Source of the DNA: Prorocentrum cordatum
Taxonomy: Eukaryota > Sar > Dinophyceae > Prorocentrales > Prorocentraceae
Direction: 5' to 3'
NCBI GenBank assembly: GCA_963575745.1
Contig: CAUYUJ010021666.1
Span: 1-64,000, forward strand
DNA: 64,000 bases
The translations under genes and the position numbers were made by a program. Of this stretch, positions 39,277-51,000 are shown piece by piece (the stretch's first letter is position 1; every line of letters begins with the position of its first letter). The notes below the pieces were generated by a model, which worked only from the letters and a program-made list of their open reading frames with translations, was not told where the DNA came from and did no database searches.

Positions 39277-42200
39277 GGTGCCCAGCTTCTGTTGGAGGTT
39301 GGAACGTTCGGAGGTTGGGAAGATACACCTCCGAGTGCATGAATCACATTGCCGAATTAAAGATGTCCATCGTCGGGGTTCAAGAGAGCCAGTTCTTACA
39401 CGACTTGGATCTTGCAGATGCGGGTTGGGACATACATCGCTCGGCGGATGAGGGGGAGAACGTGGGGAGACGGGCTGCCATCTTGTGCCGAGGGGTGTGG
39501 AGACATCTGCTTATCGATGTTATGTGTGGTCGTCGCTGGGTCATAGCGATCTTTCGTAAGCTCATCTTCGTTTCTGTCTATCTTCCTCATAAGGAGTCTG
39601 AGCGGGGTGCACAGGGTGAAGCACGCCGCTCTCCTGAAGGGTTTCTCGCTAGTTTCAAGCTCTATACGGACGTGTTATCGGATCTTGTTGCACATGTCTC
39701 TGCGGCCAAAAAACGATTTCACATTGAGGAGGTTGTTATTTCGGCTGACGCCAACGTGGAGGTTTTCCCGCACCACATGATCAATGGGGTGGAGGTTACG
39801 GGGGAGGCGGTGAATGGGCCTATACGTAAGAGGGGGAGGTCTAGTGGAGGCGACGAGAGTAGAGCCAACAGGATGCGGGAGATGTACTCGGGGGCCTTTC
39901 TGAAGACCATGGGGGCCCTCAAGTTGCAGCTAGCTAACACTTTTGGGAATCGTCAGCCTACTTGGAGGCACAATTCGGGCACATACGAGCACGTTTATGA
40001 TTATCTTGCGGTCCCAGCTTCTTGGATCACTCCAGAGGTGACTTGTTCTTGGGTTGTGCCGTCCCAGGTCCCACGGTCCGCGGCGGCTGAACGGACGTTT
40101 AGCCACCGCAAGCTCTTGTGTGCCGAGATGCCTGCCCAGCATGCTCAGTTGAGGTATCGACGTCGGCCTCAGCTCAAGACTTGGAAGCTTCAGCCAGGGT
40201 TCGAGCTCCAGCAGACAGCCGGCTTGGAGAGAGCGATCTGCCAGCCCGAGCTCGTGAATCAGCTCCACACGGACGTAGGTTTTGAGGTCATGACACAGAG
40301 TATGCTTGAAGGTGCCAGCGAGACTTTGGATATCTCCCGTTCTCATGGTCAGCCTGTTTCAGATTATCCCAGATATTCGGAGGAGGATTTGCAGATTAAG
40401 GAGGAGTTCTTTAAGGTCAGGAAGAGGTGGCGGGTGGCACGATCTGGCGGGGCTAACGTGGGAGAGGAGGAGTACGAGAGAGTCCAGGAGGAGTATAAGG
40501 GGATAGCTAAGCAGTGGCGTCGAGCTCGTAAGCGTCATGATCGTGCATCTGAGCTTTATCGTATTCGTGACGGTGTCCGTCGTAGGCCTGTTATTACGCA
40601 CATGTATGTGGACGGGGTCCTTACGCGTGATCAGGAGAAGTGGACTGAGGGTCTTCGTCGTCATGGGCCCCTGAGGTACTCTAGCGATCCCCACCGACAG
40701 GACACCAATGCGTGCTTGGACGAGCTTAAGAACCAGTGTAAGGCCCTGCGAGACTCTGGAGAGCCCCACCGCAACCCGATCAACATGGGCCTTTTGCTGG
40801 AGGCACGGTCTAGACCCAGGGAAGGACGGGCAACAGGTGCAGACGGGGTGTCGTCGTCGGTGCTCAAAGCATTGCCATGGGAAGCCCTCCGACACATACT
40901 TACCCTATTCCGTTTGCTGTATGATCAGAAACATGTTTCACCGAAGTCTTGGAGAGAGATCTTGGTATGCTTGATGCCTAAGAATCCCAAAGCTCGTGAT
41001 TTTGAAGAAACGCGGGCCCTTTCACTTCTTTCTCATTTTGGTAAATTGTACAGCAGTTGTCTATGTATACTTCTAGAACACCGCGTTCGGCAGGCTGCAC
41101 CGCCAGGTTGCAACTTATATGGCTTTATCGCGGGTCACAAATGTTATGAGGTCACGGCCCCCCTCAAACGTCTTGCTCAACACGGCGTTGTGTGGGGGAA
41201 GGAGGAGAGTCTTTACCTTGCAAGTGCTGATATCGAAAAGGCGTTCGATAACTTCACGGTCAGATGTGCAGCAGAGGCGCTTTTGTTCCATCAGGTCCAT
41301 CCTGCCCTTGTGTATGCTGTCTTTGAGAGCTATGCTTGTAACACGACAGAGATCAGCTTCCAACAGTGCTCGACGACCATTTCGTGGGATACTTGCATTC
41401 GTACAGGTTCCTTGGAGGCGCCTTTGCTATTTGTTGCGCAGACCCTTCGTATGCTTGCACCAGTGACGGCAGGTTGGAGACAGTCTGGATACGGCGTCCA
41501 GCTCACTGATGAGGCCTCCAATCTCTTGGTCAACCACTGGTTGTGGGCAGACAATATTTTGCTGGCAGCGGCTTCCAGGCGAGAATTGGCCCACATGCTC
41601 GAGGACTTGACTGGGGTCCTCCACCGCTTCGGGGTCAACTGGAAAGCATCCTCGATGGAGTTCTTGGCTTGTGGCGTCCAAGGTCCATTGCAGGATATCC
41701 GCCTGCCTGTGCCGGGGCTCCTGTCTGCTGAGGTTGGTAGGAAGCGTCCTCGTGGGGCTTCCCAGAGCGCCGCAGGTCCTTCGGAGGCGATGATAGTGAG
41801 GCAGGTTGAGAGAATGGAAGTTCTTGGCACACTATTGGACGTGCGATTTCAGGATCATGAAGACATTAAGCATCGGCTGGAGAAGGCACGACGGGTCTTT
41901 ATGAGTGAGACTTCTTTTTATTCGTCGCCCGTGGTTCCGCTTCGTTGTAAGTTTCAGCGTTATGATAGCAGGGTCAGAAGTTGCTTCCTGTACGGCTTGG
42001 AGGGTACGACTTTGGATTCTGGTAGTCTCCAACAGATACATGCAGCTGAAGGCAATTTCTTGTCTACCATGAGGCGTCTCAAAAAGAAGATCACGGAGTC
42101 CTGGGGAGAGTACTGGGGCAGGAGGATTAAAGGTGGCCGTCGCTTATTGAAGTGGGCCCGTAAGCCTTCCATGGTCCAGCTCGCCCTTCATCGCCAGTGG

Positions 42201-43522
42201 CTCTTCGCCAAACATGTTGTGAGCACGATCCATGATGAGCATAGTCGGGTGGATGAGGACGCACTCAGTCAGGGCATTCTTTATCATGAGCCACGAGATC
42301 CTGATATTTTTGGTGGTTCGCAGCGTTCCCTGGAGTTATCGGTTCCCTCGCCTATCCTGAATGCCAGACAGCGTAACAGTTCGTGTAGGAGAAAGGCACA
42401 GAGCGCATCTTCCTTGGAGAGTAGGTCGGTTCGCAGACGTATATCGGAGAGCGCGGCACATTAACATCATGAATCACAACATGTACATGAGCCAGTTCGT
42501 AAGCGGGTACGCCGTACCTATGCACGGGAGGAGGGAGGAGGATTGCCCACTGCTAGCATGCAGAGCGCCTTGACGATGATGCACGCGTCGGGGGAGTGGA
42601 CTGAGCAGCGCGACGTACATGTTAGAGTTCTCCCTGGGGGTCGACGGGCTACTAGAGCTTGTCGTCATCGGGTCTTGACGGGACTTAGGCCTTGGTTCGA
42701 GATTTTCGAGCACACGCACGGGGGGGTTCATTGGGATCGCACGATGGTCTGGAATGAAACTGGCTGGCGTTCCTTCCTGGTGGGTACCTTCTCGATTTCT
42801 GCCTTCTTCGGGATCCTTTCACGGGTGAGTTCAAGCAGAAGGAGGAGGGGGAGGAGAAGTCAGCGGAGCAGCAACGACGGGAAAATGAACGGGTGGCGAA
42901 ACGACTGGCCGCGATAAATGTTGATGAAACCACTTGGCGTGGGGAAGGGGGTGGATATGGCTTGGAGCTCCGTGGGGATAGCCAGTGTGTTGTGCGCTGG
43001 CTTAATGGACGATATCGCTGTCACAATGAAGTATATCGCCGCACGATCAAGGGTATGCAGAACCGCCTTCACAGAATGAGTGAGGACCATCATCTCGTCA
43101 CGGCCGAAGTGGGAAGGGATATGTGGAAATGGGTGTATAGGGAGGGCAACGATGAGGCGGACCATGAGACACATCTTGCACGTGAAGGTAAAGTAACTTC
43201 TGATGTTCGTTGGAATCTTAACATTCTTTATCATATTAGATCGGGTCATTATACTGCTCGTGCACTTAGAGGAGCTTTCGATGGTGGGCGGTGTGAACGT
43301 GGCACTTCGTGTGGTTGGGTAATTGATGCTTATCTTGTTCCCTCTCTTCCTCCTCACCAGCTTCCCCCTGGACTTGTTCAGGGCGGATGGCACCTTGGAG
43401 TTGGCCGCAGAGGTTTCATGATCCCTAGCCACTGCACGATCACACAGGCTGAGTTGGCAGCTGCACAATCACTTCTCAATGGCATTGCTGAGCTGTGTAT
43501 ACACGTACAGCTTGGTCAGTGA
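39276..43522 (+). pseudogene. LINE B ORF2, nonsense plus 25-bp deletion
   Basis: Open through the EEP (Asn of WNVR codon at 39303; Glu of VQES at 39384) and the RT with LWADNILL. It is broken by TAA at 42462-42464, where LINE B' has GAG. Near 42789 a 25-bp deletion relative to LINE B' (the segment encoding LAALDLDD) shifts the frame, so the RNase H part is read in another frame (42893-43522: RGDSQCVVRW, REGNDEAD, GAFDGGRC, TQAELAAA). A 3-bp G-run expansion near 42719 is in frame. The two lesions differ from the one in LINE B', so the copies died independently. Confidence 0.88.
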
Positions 43523-43540
43523 TTGTTTGTGTACTATATC

Positions 43541-43685
43541 TGCACAGCTCCGCTGTTGTAAGATACCTGCTCAGCTCCGCTGTTTCTTCGATGTGTGTAT
43601 ATATCTGTACAGCTACGCTGTTGTAATATATCTGCACAGCTACGCTGACCTGTATATCCGCACAGCTCCGCTGTTAGTGCTTAGG
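43541..43685 (+). repeat. CAGCTCCGCTG mini-hairpin repeats in LINE B 3' UTR
   Basis: Five copies of CAGCT(C/A)CGCTG spaced about 25-38 bp apart. Then come TTAGGTTGCCTGTAGGTAAT and a GCCCCCTAAGGGGGC stem close to the element end. The loop base varies (C or A) while the CAGC/GCTG arms stay constant, as expected if the arms matter. Confidence 0.75.
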
Positions 43686-43754
43686 TTGCCTGTAGGTAAT
43701 CCTACCGCTGGCCCTGCCCCCTAAGGGGGCTCGAATCGGGCCCCGCAGACCGCA

Positions 43755-43786
43755 GACCAGGTTGACGGTTCACCGCCGGCGCCAGT
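43755..43786 (+). repeat. Right half of H module (type II) after LINE B
   Basis: GACCAGGTTG (second copy of the target duplication), then ACGGTTCACCGCCGGCGCCAGT. Confidence 0.85.
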
Positions 43787-44609
43787 TAGAAGCCGGGCAG
43801 TGGTGGTGCCCGCCAGACGCCCAGCTCCACCGGTCCACGATACCCGCAGCGGCTTGTAAAACGTCGCAGCGGGTCCGGGAGAGCTTCCGGCAAGCGTGAG
43901 ACAGGTGCAGAGCTGATACGTACAGAATCTGATTCAGATTCATCAGTGGCCGTTGTCTGTTGAATCCAGAGCTCTGAACTCGGTCTGCTGCCCGATCTAG
44001 AATCCCGAAACTGTTCGTATTGTTCGAGTCATCTTGAGAGATGCTTTCGGTTCTCTGCACACTCGGGCTGTAGGGGGGCTGCATGGCTGGTAATCACTGG
44101 AATCGACTCGGAGACATCAGACGCGTCCGCTTGTCAAATCCAGAGCTCCGAACTCTGTCTGCTGCCCGAATTAGGTCTGCGAAACTATTCGTATTGTTCG
44201 AGTCATCCCAAGAGGTGCTGTGGGTTTCCTGCACTTAGCTCGGGCTGTAGGGGGGGCTGCAGGGCTGGTAATCACAGGAATCGATTCAGAGACATCAGAC
44301 GCGTATGCAGAGATCTGAACTCGGTCTGATACAGCTAGGTTTGCCAAACTATTCGTATTGTTCGAGCAATCTTGAGAGATGCTCTCGATTTTCGCACGTA
44401 ACTCGGGCTGTAGGAGAGCTACAGAGCTTGTACAGAAGACAATCCAGAAGCATCGGGGGCGTTCGGCTGTTGCATCCGAGAGGTCTGAAATTGCTTGGGC
44501 TGAAAAACTATTCTTTCTTTGTAATTTCCTTCGTCATTACATGTTGTCAGGAAGCTCTACGAGTCCCCCGGCGGTAACAAAGGTTGACGATTTACCGCCG
44601 GCGCCCAGT
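43787..44609 (+). repeat. Y fragment, then 5'-truncated CE-I with hairpin
   Basis: 43787-43900 is mid-Y sequence (GAAGCCGGGCAGTGGTGG). The rest is four monomers and the usual last monomer. GGAAGCTCTACGAG at 44550-44563 and type I hairpin at 44564-44609 (GACGATTTACC variant beside the right arm). Confidence 0.75.
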
Positions 44610-44905
44610 TCCCGGAGAGCTTTCTGAGAGTTAGAGGGTTTAAGATTAGAAGCCGGGCGGTGGTGGTGCCCGCCAGAGCAGCCTATCTCCGCCGCTGCAG
44701 ACTTCCGGAGGGGTTCGTTCGAGCCGGCAGCTGGTCGGGGAGAGCTTCCCGCAAGCTTCCACGCGTGCCTGCTCGCGTGCAGGGACGCGTGGAAGCGTTC
44801 CTGGCAGTTTTTCAGAAGGGCTGCAGGGAGGTCCCCAAGAACCCCCCAGGAGGGGTTTCCTGTTCCTAAGGCTCTCCTCGCTCTCCGGGTTTTGGAAGCC
44901 ACCAA
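44610..44905 (+). repeat. Y unit, complete
   Basis: Opens TCCCGGAGAGCTTTCTGAG and ends GCTCTCCGGGTTTTGGAAGC with CACCAA. The palindrome at 44758-44792 has a disturbed centre (CTGCTCGCG). Confidence 0.8.
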
Positions 44906-45435
44906 TGGTGACTTTTGGGTGGTTTTGCGAAAAAATGAAGGATATTTGACAAGTCATTTTGAGAAAACAGATTTTTCGCACCTGTAGTAGGTTGGCGCGT
45001 CCGCCAGTAAATCATGCCTATAGGTGCAGTATTACTATACCTCTAGAGCTCTTCGCCATCGATGAGCTAGAGGAATTCCGGCGCGGGGTGGAGCTAGTTG
45101 GTCGACCCGACTAGGAATGACAAATTCGTGACTTTTGGTAGGTTTTGCGAAATTTTGAAAGATATTTAACAACTCATTTTGAGAAAGCAGATTTTTGCGC
45201 GTCGCATTGGCATATAAACTCCTCTGCGACAGCAGCTCAGCTCTCCCGATGTATTTTCTTGTGAGTTGAGTTCCAGGAACTGAGCAAATATGAACATCGA
45301 AAAAATCGAAAATAAAGATTTTCGAAAAATCTTTATTTTTTGACTCTACTCCGATTCTCCGAACTCTTACCTGTGTAAGGAGCCCTTCGAGGTTCCCGGC
45401 GGTGACTAGGTTGACGGTTCACCGCCGGCGCCAGT
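44906..45435 (+). repeat. Two CE-II pieces with type II hairpin
   Basis: A CE-II body fragment (44906-45040), then a nearly full CE-II (45041-45391; head CTCTAGAGCTCTTCGCC, closing GGAGCCCTTCGAGG). Hairpin 45392-45435 with loop GACTAGGTTGACGG. Confidence 0.75.
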
Positions 45436-46462
45436 TGAAACACTTGGCGGAACCAACGTAATTCGTAGAACTTCCCTTAGCAAGTTATTGCTGGAAGCTT
45501 AAGAGTAATTCCGGGGCGCTGGACAGCTAGTTGGCAAGGAACATCTCGACGGACCTTTTGGTGACTTTTGGTCGGTTCAAAATTTGGTTCTCGAAATTCA
45601 ACAATTCGTTTGAGCTCTCGTATGTTTTCCCATGATATTCGATCTTATTCCCGCTCGCCATCTTGATCTGAGCTCGATCGGGTAGCTTTTACTGCCAAAA
45701 AGCAGGCAGGCGGGATCGGCCGTTTGAAGTCATCTTGACACGCGATGACGGTTTTCTCAAGATAACTCGAGTCTTTAGGACAGCTACAGAGCTGGTAAGC
45801 ACAGCTAATCGATTCAGAATGATCAGGCGCGTTCGCTTGTTGAATCTAGAGATCTGAACTCGGTCTGCTAGCCGATCTAGAATCGCGAAACTATTCGTAT
45901 TGTTCGAGTCATCTCTAGAAGTGCTCTCGATTTTCTGCATTGAACTCAGGCTGGGGGGGGGCTACAGTGCTGGTGGTCACAGAAATCGATTTGAAGACAT
46001 CAGGCGCGTCTGCCTGTCGAATCCAGAGCCCGGAACTCGGTCTGCTGCCCGAACTAGGTCCGCGAAACTATTGTATTGTTCGAGTCATCCTGAGAGGTGC
46101 TGTCGGTTTTCTGCACTTAACTCGGGCTGTAGGGGGGCTGCAGGGCTGGTAATCACAGGAATCGATTCGGAGACACCAGACGCGTCTGCCTGTCGCATTC
46201 AGAGGTCTGAACTCGGTTTGATACTCGAGCTGGGTTCCCAAACTATTCGTTTTGTTAGAGTCATCTTGAGAGGTGCTGTTGATTTACGCACGTAACCCGG
46301 GCTGTAGGAGAGCTACAGAGCTCGCAGAGAAGACAATCCAGAAGCATCGGGTGCGTTCGGCTGTTGCATCGAGAGGTCTGAAATCGCTTGGGCTGAAAAA
46401 CTATTCGTTCTCTGCATTTTTCAACATTATATATTATCAGGAAGCTCTACGAAGCCCCCCGG
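45436..46462 (+). repeat. CE-I element interrupted at its hairpin by LINE D
   Basis: Head AATTCGTAGAACTTCCC, leader, four to five monomers, closing GGAAGCTCTACGA near 46440. CCCCCCGG (46455-46462) is the remaining left part of a type I hairpin. Confidence 0.75.
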
Positions 46463-46528
46463 CTCAAGACATCTCGGCTCCAGGGCTCCTGGATCCCACA
46501 GGAGCTCAGGGGGTGTCGGCGTCGCGGG

Positions 46529-48052
46529 GTGACGGCGCGGCAGCCATCGCTGCCATTGGCGAGTGCGGCATCTTCGAGGCCAGCTAGGCTGCTTCCTTTG
46601 TTTGCTGTGCTTGTTGTCTTTTATTGTTCGTGTGTGAAGACGGACGGATACGACTTTTCGGTTCTTGCGAGAAGGTTTCAGCTGGAGGATATATCACCGA
46701 CAGTGCCATATTTGCAGTACTCACAGGATTACGGTCAGAATCCAGATACTGCTATCGAGAGAGCTTCTCGTAAAAGACAGCTTCAGGATCTTGAGAAGAC
46801 CCCAGGTGACTATCCATTGGACGGAAGATTGAATACCGCCGACTCCACTCCAGATAGTGAATCTGTTGTACCTCTCTGTGAACGGACGGTGACACGACAG
46901 TGGTTGCACTCGTGGGGATACGGACCTCAGTGTATTGACACAATGCCAGAGCATGCAGATAACATGACGGTGGATGGCGGCGCCCCTCCTGTGAAGTTTA
47001 ATCGTGAGGAGGTTCTTGCTGAAAGGAAGGCCGCCTTGGAGGGGAAGGATGGTATGCAGAGTTTACTATTGCAGATGATGCACAAGATGGATGATAACAC
47101 TGAAAGGATCCAGGATGCCATAGGAGTTCAGGGGACCAAAATCGACAACGTTCAGGCCCAGGTCCAGAAGCAGGGTGTTGCGATTTCTAGCCGGGAGACG
47201 AGCGTCCGGGGGCTGGAGACTAAACATAATCGACTCGAGACGATCGTCCAGGGACTCCAGGGACAGGTTCGAGCGGGTTCTGTTGCCAGTGACGCTTCGA
47301 CGAGGCCTGATAATACCAGAACGGGAAGATACCAGGCTCCTGGGACCACCTACTTCTCTCCAACGTATGTCGAACTCAAGGGATGGGTCACCAGCTGGAA
47401 TGACAGGGATAGGAGGTCTCAGGAGATGCTCGCGTGGGAGGATGTGAAGGTGCTCATTATTTATATTACAAATCATTGTCTTTCGGAGGATGATCGTGTG
47501 CACGTGTGTGCTGACGGTGCGGAGCGCATCAATGCTGGCCGTTACATGTTCGGATCGGCCAAAATCAAATTCAAGCCAGGGACCGACAGGGGCATTATTT
47601 GGAGGGTTAAACGGTGCATCGACCTTGTGACGGTACCCCCTGCTAGACGTCCCGCGCCTCCTCCAGGAATCCAGATTGCAGCACCACAGTGCCTCATTGA
47701 GAATATGAAGCAGAGAATCAACCCTGAGTCGATCAAAGTCAGTGTCGAGTGCCCCGAGTGGAAGAGGGACCACGTTAAGGCGGTGGGGAGATTCTGCGGC
47801 ACTATTCGGAGCATGTGTACACAGATTGGTATAGAGGTCATTGCTGTGCGAGGGGAAATGGGACCGCCCAAATCTACTATATGGACAGTGCCCACGACGG
47901 CCGCTCCGAGGCCAATGCTTCTGGCCGAGTTTACCACGACACGGGCGACATGGGAGGTATCGAGTGAGACTGTCGACAGGTTGCACCAACTCATACCTGC
48001 GTTTACTAAGACGAAGGCTGATATCGAGACGGAAGTCAACAGGAGGGTGTGA
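46529..48052 (+). CDS. LINE D ORF1 protein (RNA-binding/nucleocapsid-like)
   Basis: Up to 507 codons from a GTG, ending TGA at 48050-48052. The first ATG is codon 139. Hydrophobic LLPLFAVLVVFYC near the start (21-33). Coiled-coil-like region 175-247 (LLLQMMHKMDDNTERI ... NRLETIVQGLQGQV). C-terminal domain shared with LINE A ORF1: FSPTYVELKGWVTSW, AERINAGRYMFGSAKIKF, WKRDHVKAVGRFCG, RGEMGPPKS, and an identical-style end DIETEVNRRV. It likely binds element RNA with ORF2 protein; inferred from family and position. Confidence 0.8.
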   Translation: MTARQPSLPLASAASSRPARLLPLFAVLVVFYCSCVKTDGYDFSVLARRFQLEDISPTVPYLQYSQDYGQNPDTAIERASRKRQLQDLEKTPGDYPLDGRLNTADSTPDSESVVPLCERTVTRQWLHSWGYGPQCIDTMPEHADNMTVDGGAPPVKFNREEVLAERKAALEGKDGMQSLLLQMMHKMDDNTERIQDAIGVQGTKIDNVQAQVQKQGVAISSRETSVRGLETKHNRLETIVQGLQGQVRAGSVASDASTRPDNTRTGRYQAPGTTYFSPTYVELKGWVTSWNDRDRRSQEMLAWEDVKVLIIYITNHCLSEDDRVHVCADGAERINAGRYMFGSAKIKFKPGTDRGIIWRVKRCIDLVTVPPARRPAPPPGIQIAAPQCLIENMKQRINPESIKVSVECPEWKRDHVKAVGRFCGTIRSMCTQIGIEVIAVRGEMGPPKSTIWTVPTTAAPRPMLLAEFTTTRATWEVSSETVDRLHQLIPAFTKTKADIETEVNRRV

Positions 48053-48053
48053 C
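48050..48053 (+). promoter_or_regulatory. Candidate TGA-C readthrough site, LINE D
   Basis: TGA C, then the same frame encodes RRRRRTPFKGIRLGSWNLNR. The EEP motif SWNLNRAG comes well before the first in-frame ATG (at SLSMRDC). Confidence 0.55.
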
Positions 48054-51000
48054 GACGACGACGCCGTACACCGTTCAAGGGGATCCGACTGGGCAGCTGG
48101 AACCTCAATCGGGCGGGGTCGGCCAATTTCAAGGGGAATGAGATCCTGAGGAGCCTTTCAATGCGAGATTGCATTTGGGGTGTTCAGGAATGCCAGAATC
48201 TTTTCGGAGGCAAATTCGATGCATATATCAGACGGCGTGGTCTATCATATCGTGTGAGTTGCGACGGTAAGTGTGGGTTATTATTTAACAAAGAGTGGAG
48301 TACATGTGTGCGTGAATCAATATGTCAATATGAACGGTTCTGTGTGGTGGTCTTTGGTAGTGGAAGTGCCCCTGTGATAGTTGCCTCTGCGTATCTTCCC
48401 GACCCCGGCGTCGAGAACGCCGCAGATGTGCAGTGCGGGGCGTTGGACACGCTCGAGTCAGTCATTCTCACTCTGCGCAGTCGTTGGAAGGGGGCGACTG
48501 TCTCTGTGCTGCTCGATGCCAACGTCGAGCTACCCCCATCAACTCAGCTGCAGTGCTCACGCACTGGGACTGTATATGAGGCGGTGGGAAGTGCTACCAA
48601 GGCGGAGAGGAGGACCTGCGAGGAGGGAGGTGCACAACGGGAGAGGAGGGACGTACGACAACAGTTGCGCGAGCGTTTTCTCTGCTTTCTAGGGCGCCTG
48701 GGGATGAAGGCTGCCAATTCGTTCTTGCCACGACGACTACATACATGGGAGAGTTACGGAATATCTCGGTGGGGGACGTGTAAGAAGGCTCTTGATTACA
48801 TTTTTGTTCCCAGGACGTGGGTGATCGATGAGATGACGGTTGAAACGATCATGAGTAATGGGGGGAAGACAAATCGCAGTCGTCTCAGCGACCATGGCCT
48901 GCTTCAGGGGACTTTTAGTGATGCAGGCGCTGAGCTGGTCAAACGTAGAATCCCGACGGCAGCTCGTGAAAAGAGTTTGGTGGGTTATAAGACGGTGAAT
49001 TGGGGGGACCTCAATATGGCACGAAAGGAAATCGATCGGGTCTTAGGAGATGCCAATACTACTTGTTCTCCAGGGGACCTTGTGTCGACCACTATTCGGG
49101 CTTGTACTGAGCAGGAGGAAATCAAATCACGACTGCCACCACGGGACGGGGACTACCGCCAATTAGGCCTGCAGGGCTCACGGCCTGCCGGGAGATTTTG
49201 CGACGGAAGCCTCTGCCTGCGTCAGTGGACGTACCCAGCTTGCGCAGACGTGCCAACGGACTTCGGAGGGAGTATCGTGCGGCGTTGGCCGCGTGGACCT
49301 CTCCTGCCTCCAGGCGCAAAGAGCGTCACGGTATCAAGCACCTCATTGTGCAGGGGCGGATATCTGAGGACAGGGAGGAGTGGGTGGAGGAGATCAGAGC
49401 ACATACCAGACAGAGATATACTTCGGAGGAGGTCAGAGGACGGGACGTGGAGATGTTGGAGGAGTTGAGGAGGGATGCACAACAGAACCTATGTGACGGG
49501 TACTGAACTGAGGGACTGACAATGGCGGTGGTATGCCAGGCACGGTCACGTCTCAAGTCCAGGCGCGCCACGGGTCCCGACAGGCTGCCTTGTGAATTAC
49601 TCAAGGCGTTGCCGTGGGCGACTTTGCGTGGCGTAGCTCGGATGTTTGATGAGATATTTCGCATGACACGGCAGTCTCCGCAGGACTGGAGGCAGATTCT
49701 GATCGCCTTCATGCCCAAGCTGCCGAGCTTGACATCACTGACCGATGCACGGTACCTCTGTCTGCAAAACAGTCTCAGCCGTTGGTATTCTGCTTGTGTG
49801 GTGATCCTGGTCGAACAATTTGTGTCTCGGGCTGGCCTCATGGGACCCCTGGGCATCTACGGCTTCCAGGAGGGACGTAAGACGGTGGAAATTGTGGGGG
49901 CCCTCAAGGCTCTGGCTCAACATGGGGACATCTGGGGAAAGGATCAGACGGTCCATATCGCGAACGCCGATATCAAACAAGCGTTCGACCATTGCAGCCT
50001 TCAAAACGCCAAGCGAGCTAAGTGCCATGCCAATATTCCTGCCTATCTCCAGTATGCCTTGCTTGCACCGCTGGTTTGCATTACGGGGTCGTTAGTTGTC
50101 GAGGGTGTGGCCATTCACGACATCAACTGGGACGTCTGTATACGGACGGGCGGCCCTGAGGGGCCCCTTCTCTTTAACCTTATCATATGTGCCATGTGGG
50201 GACCTATATTTCGGGATTGGGACAGTAGAGGAGTGGGGTATGTGCTGGAGGGCGTCTGTGGAGAGTATGAGCGACGGACAGTCGTGAACCACTTTGTGTG
50301 GGCGGACAACTGCTACCTTGTCTCTGCCTCCTCAACTGCGCTGGCTCAGATGATGCACGATTTAACCCTACCACTACATGACTGGGGGATGAGATGGAAG
50401 GATAGCAGCCTGTTGTATATGACATGTGGGGAAAATGCGAGAGTGGACGGTGACGGACATATACTTGCCAGTGAGGATTTGTGTATACCTGCGTGCTCGA
50501 GATATCAGGACTTTAGACTTCGACGTGTGTGCATAATGAAAGTATTGGGTCATGAGATTTTCTCCACCTATCTAGTGCCCGCTCATCCTGATGTGGAATA
50601 TCGCATCAAGGAGGCTCGTGCTTGTTTCATTGGACAGTCGGATTTCTTGTGTAACAGAGCGGTAGCTGTTCGTGATAAGTTTTGTCGTTGTCAAGACAAG
50701 GTGCAGAGTATGGCGTTGTATTGTCTAGAGACATGTACTGCTGATACTTCCTCGCTACACATGCTCAATGCCTTCGAGGGATGGTGTTTGTGCCGTATGT
50801 TTCGACGGCCGAGGAGGGAGGAGGAGACTATGGCGGAGAACCGACGACGGTACCACGAGGCCAGAGAGCAATTCCGATCTTATGGATTTGCGAGTTTGGT
50901 GCAGCGATTTCTCCGTATGGTGTGGAACTCCGCTAAGGATGCGGCAGATGTCATTTCTATATTGTGTACTGCTTCTCATGAGGAAATATCTTCGACGCAA

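Larger units (their letters stand above)
37650..43754 (+). mobile_element. LINE B: full-length non-LTR retrotransposon, ORF2 broken
   Basis: About 6.1 kb flanked by the 10-bp direct repeat GACCAGGTTG, inside the loop of a type II hairpin. It has a 5' region of about 190 bp, ORF1, TGA-C, ORF2 and a 3' UTR of about 230 bp with mini-hairpins. The ORFs are homologous to those of LINEs A and D in architecture but clearly a separate family, with little resemblance outside motifs. Confidence 0.88.

Noticed and set aside
42893-43522. Separate RNase H gene after LINE B
   Set aside because: It is the C-terminus of LINE B ORF2 put into another frame by the 25-bp deletion near 42789. LINE B' shows the continuous arrangement.
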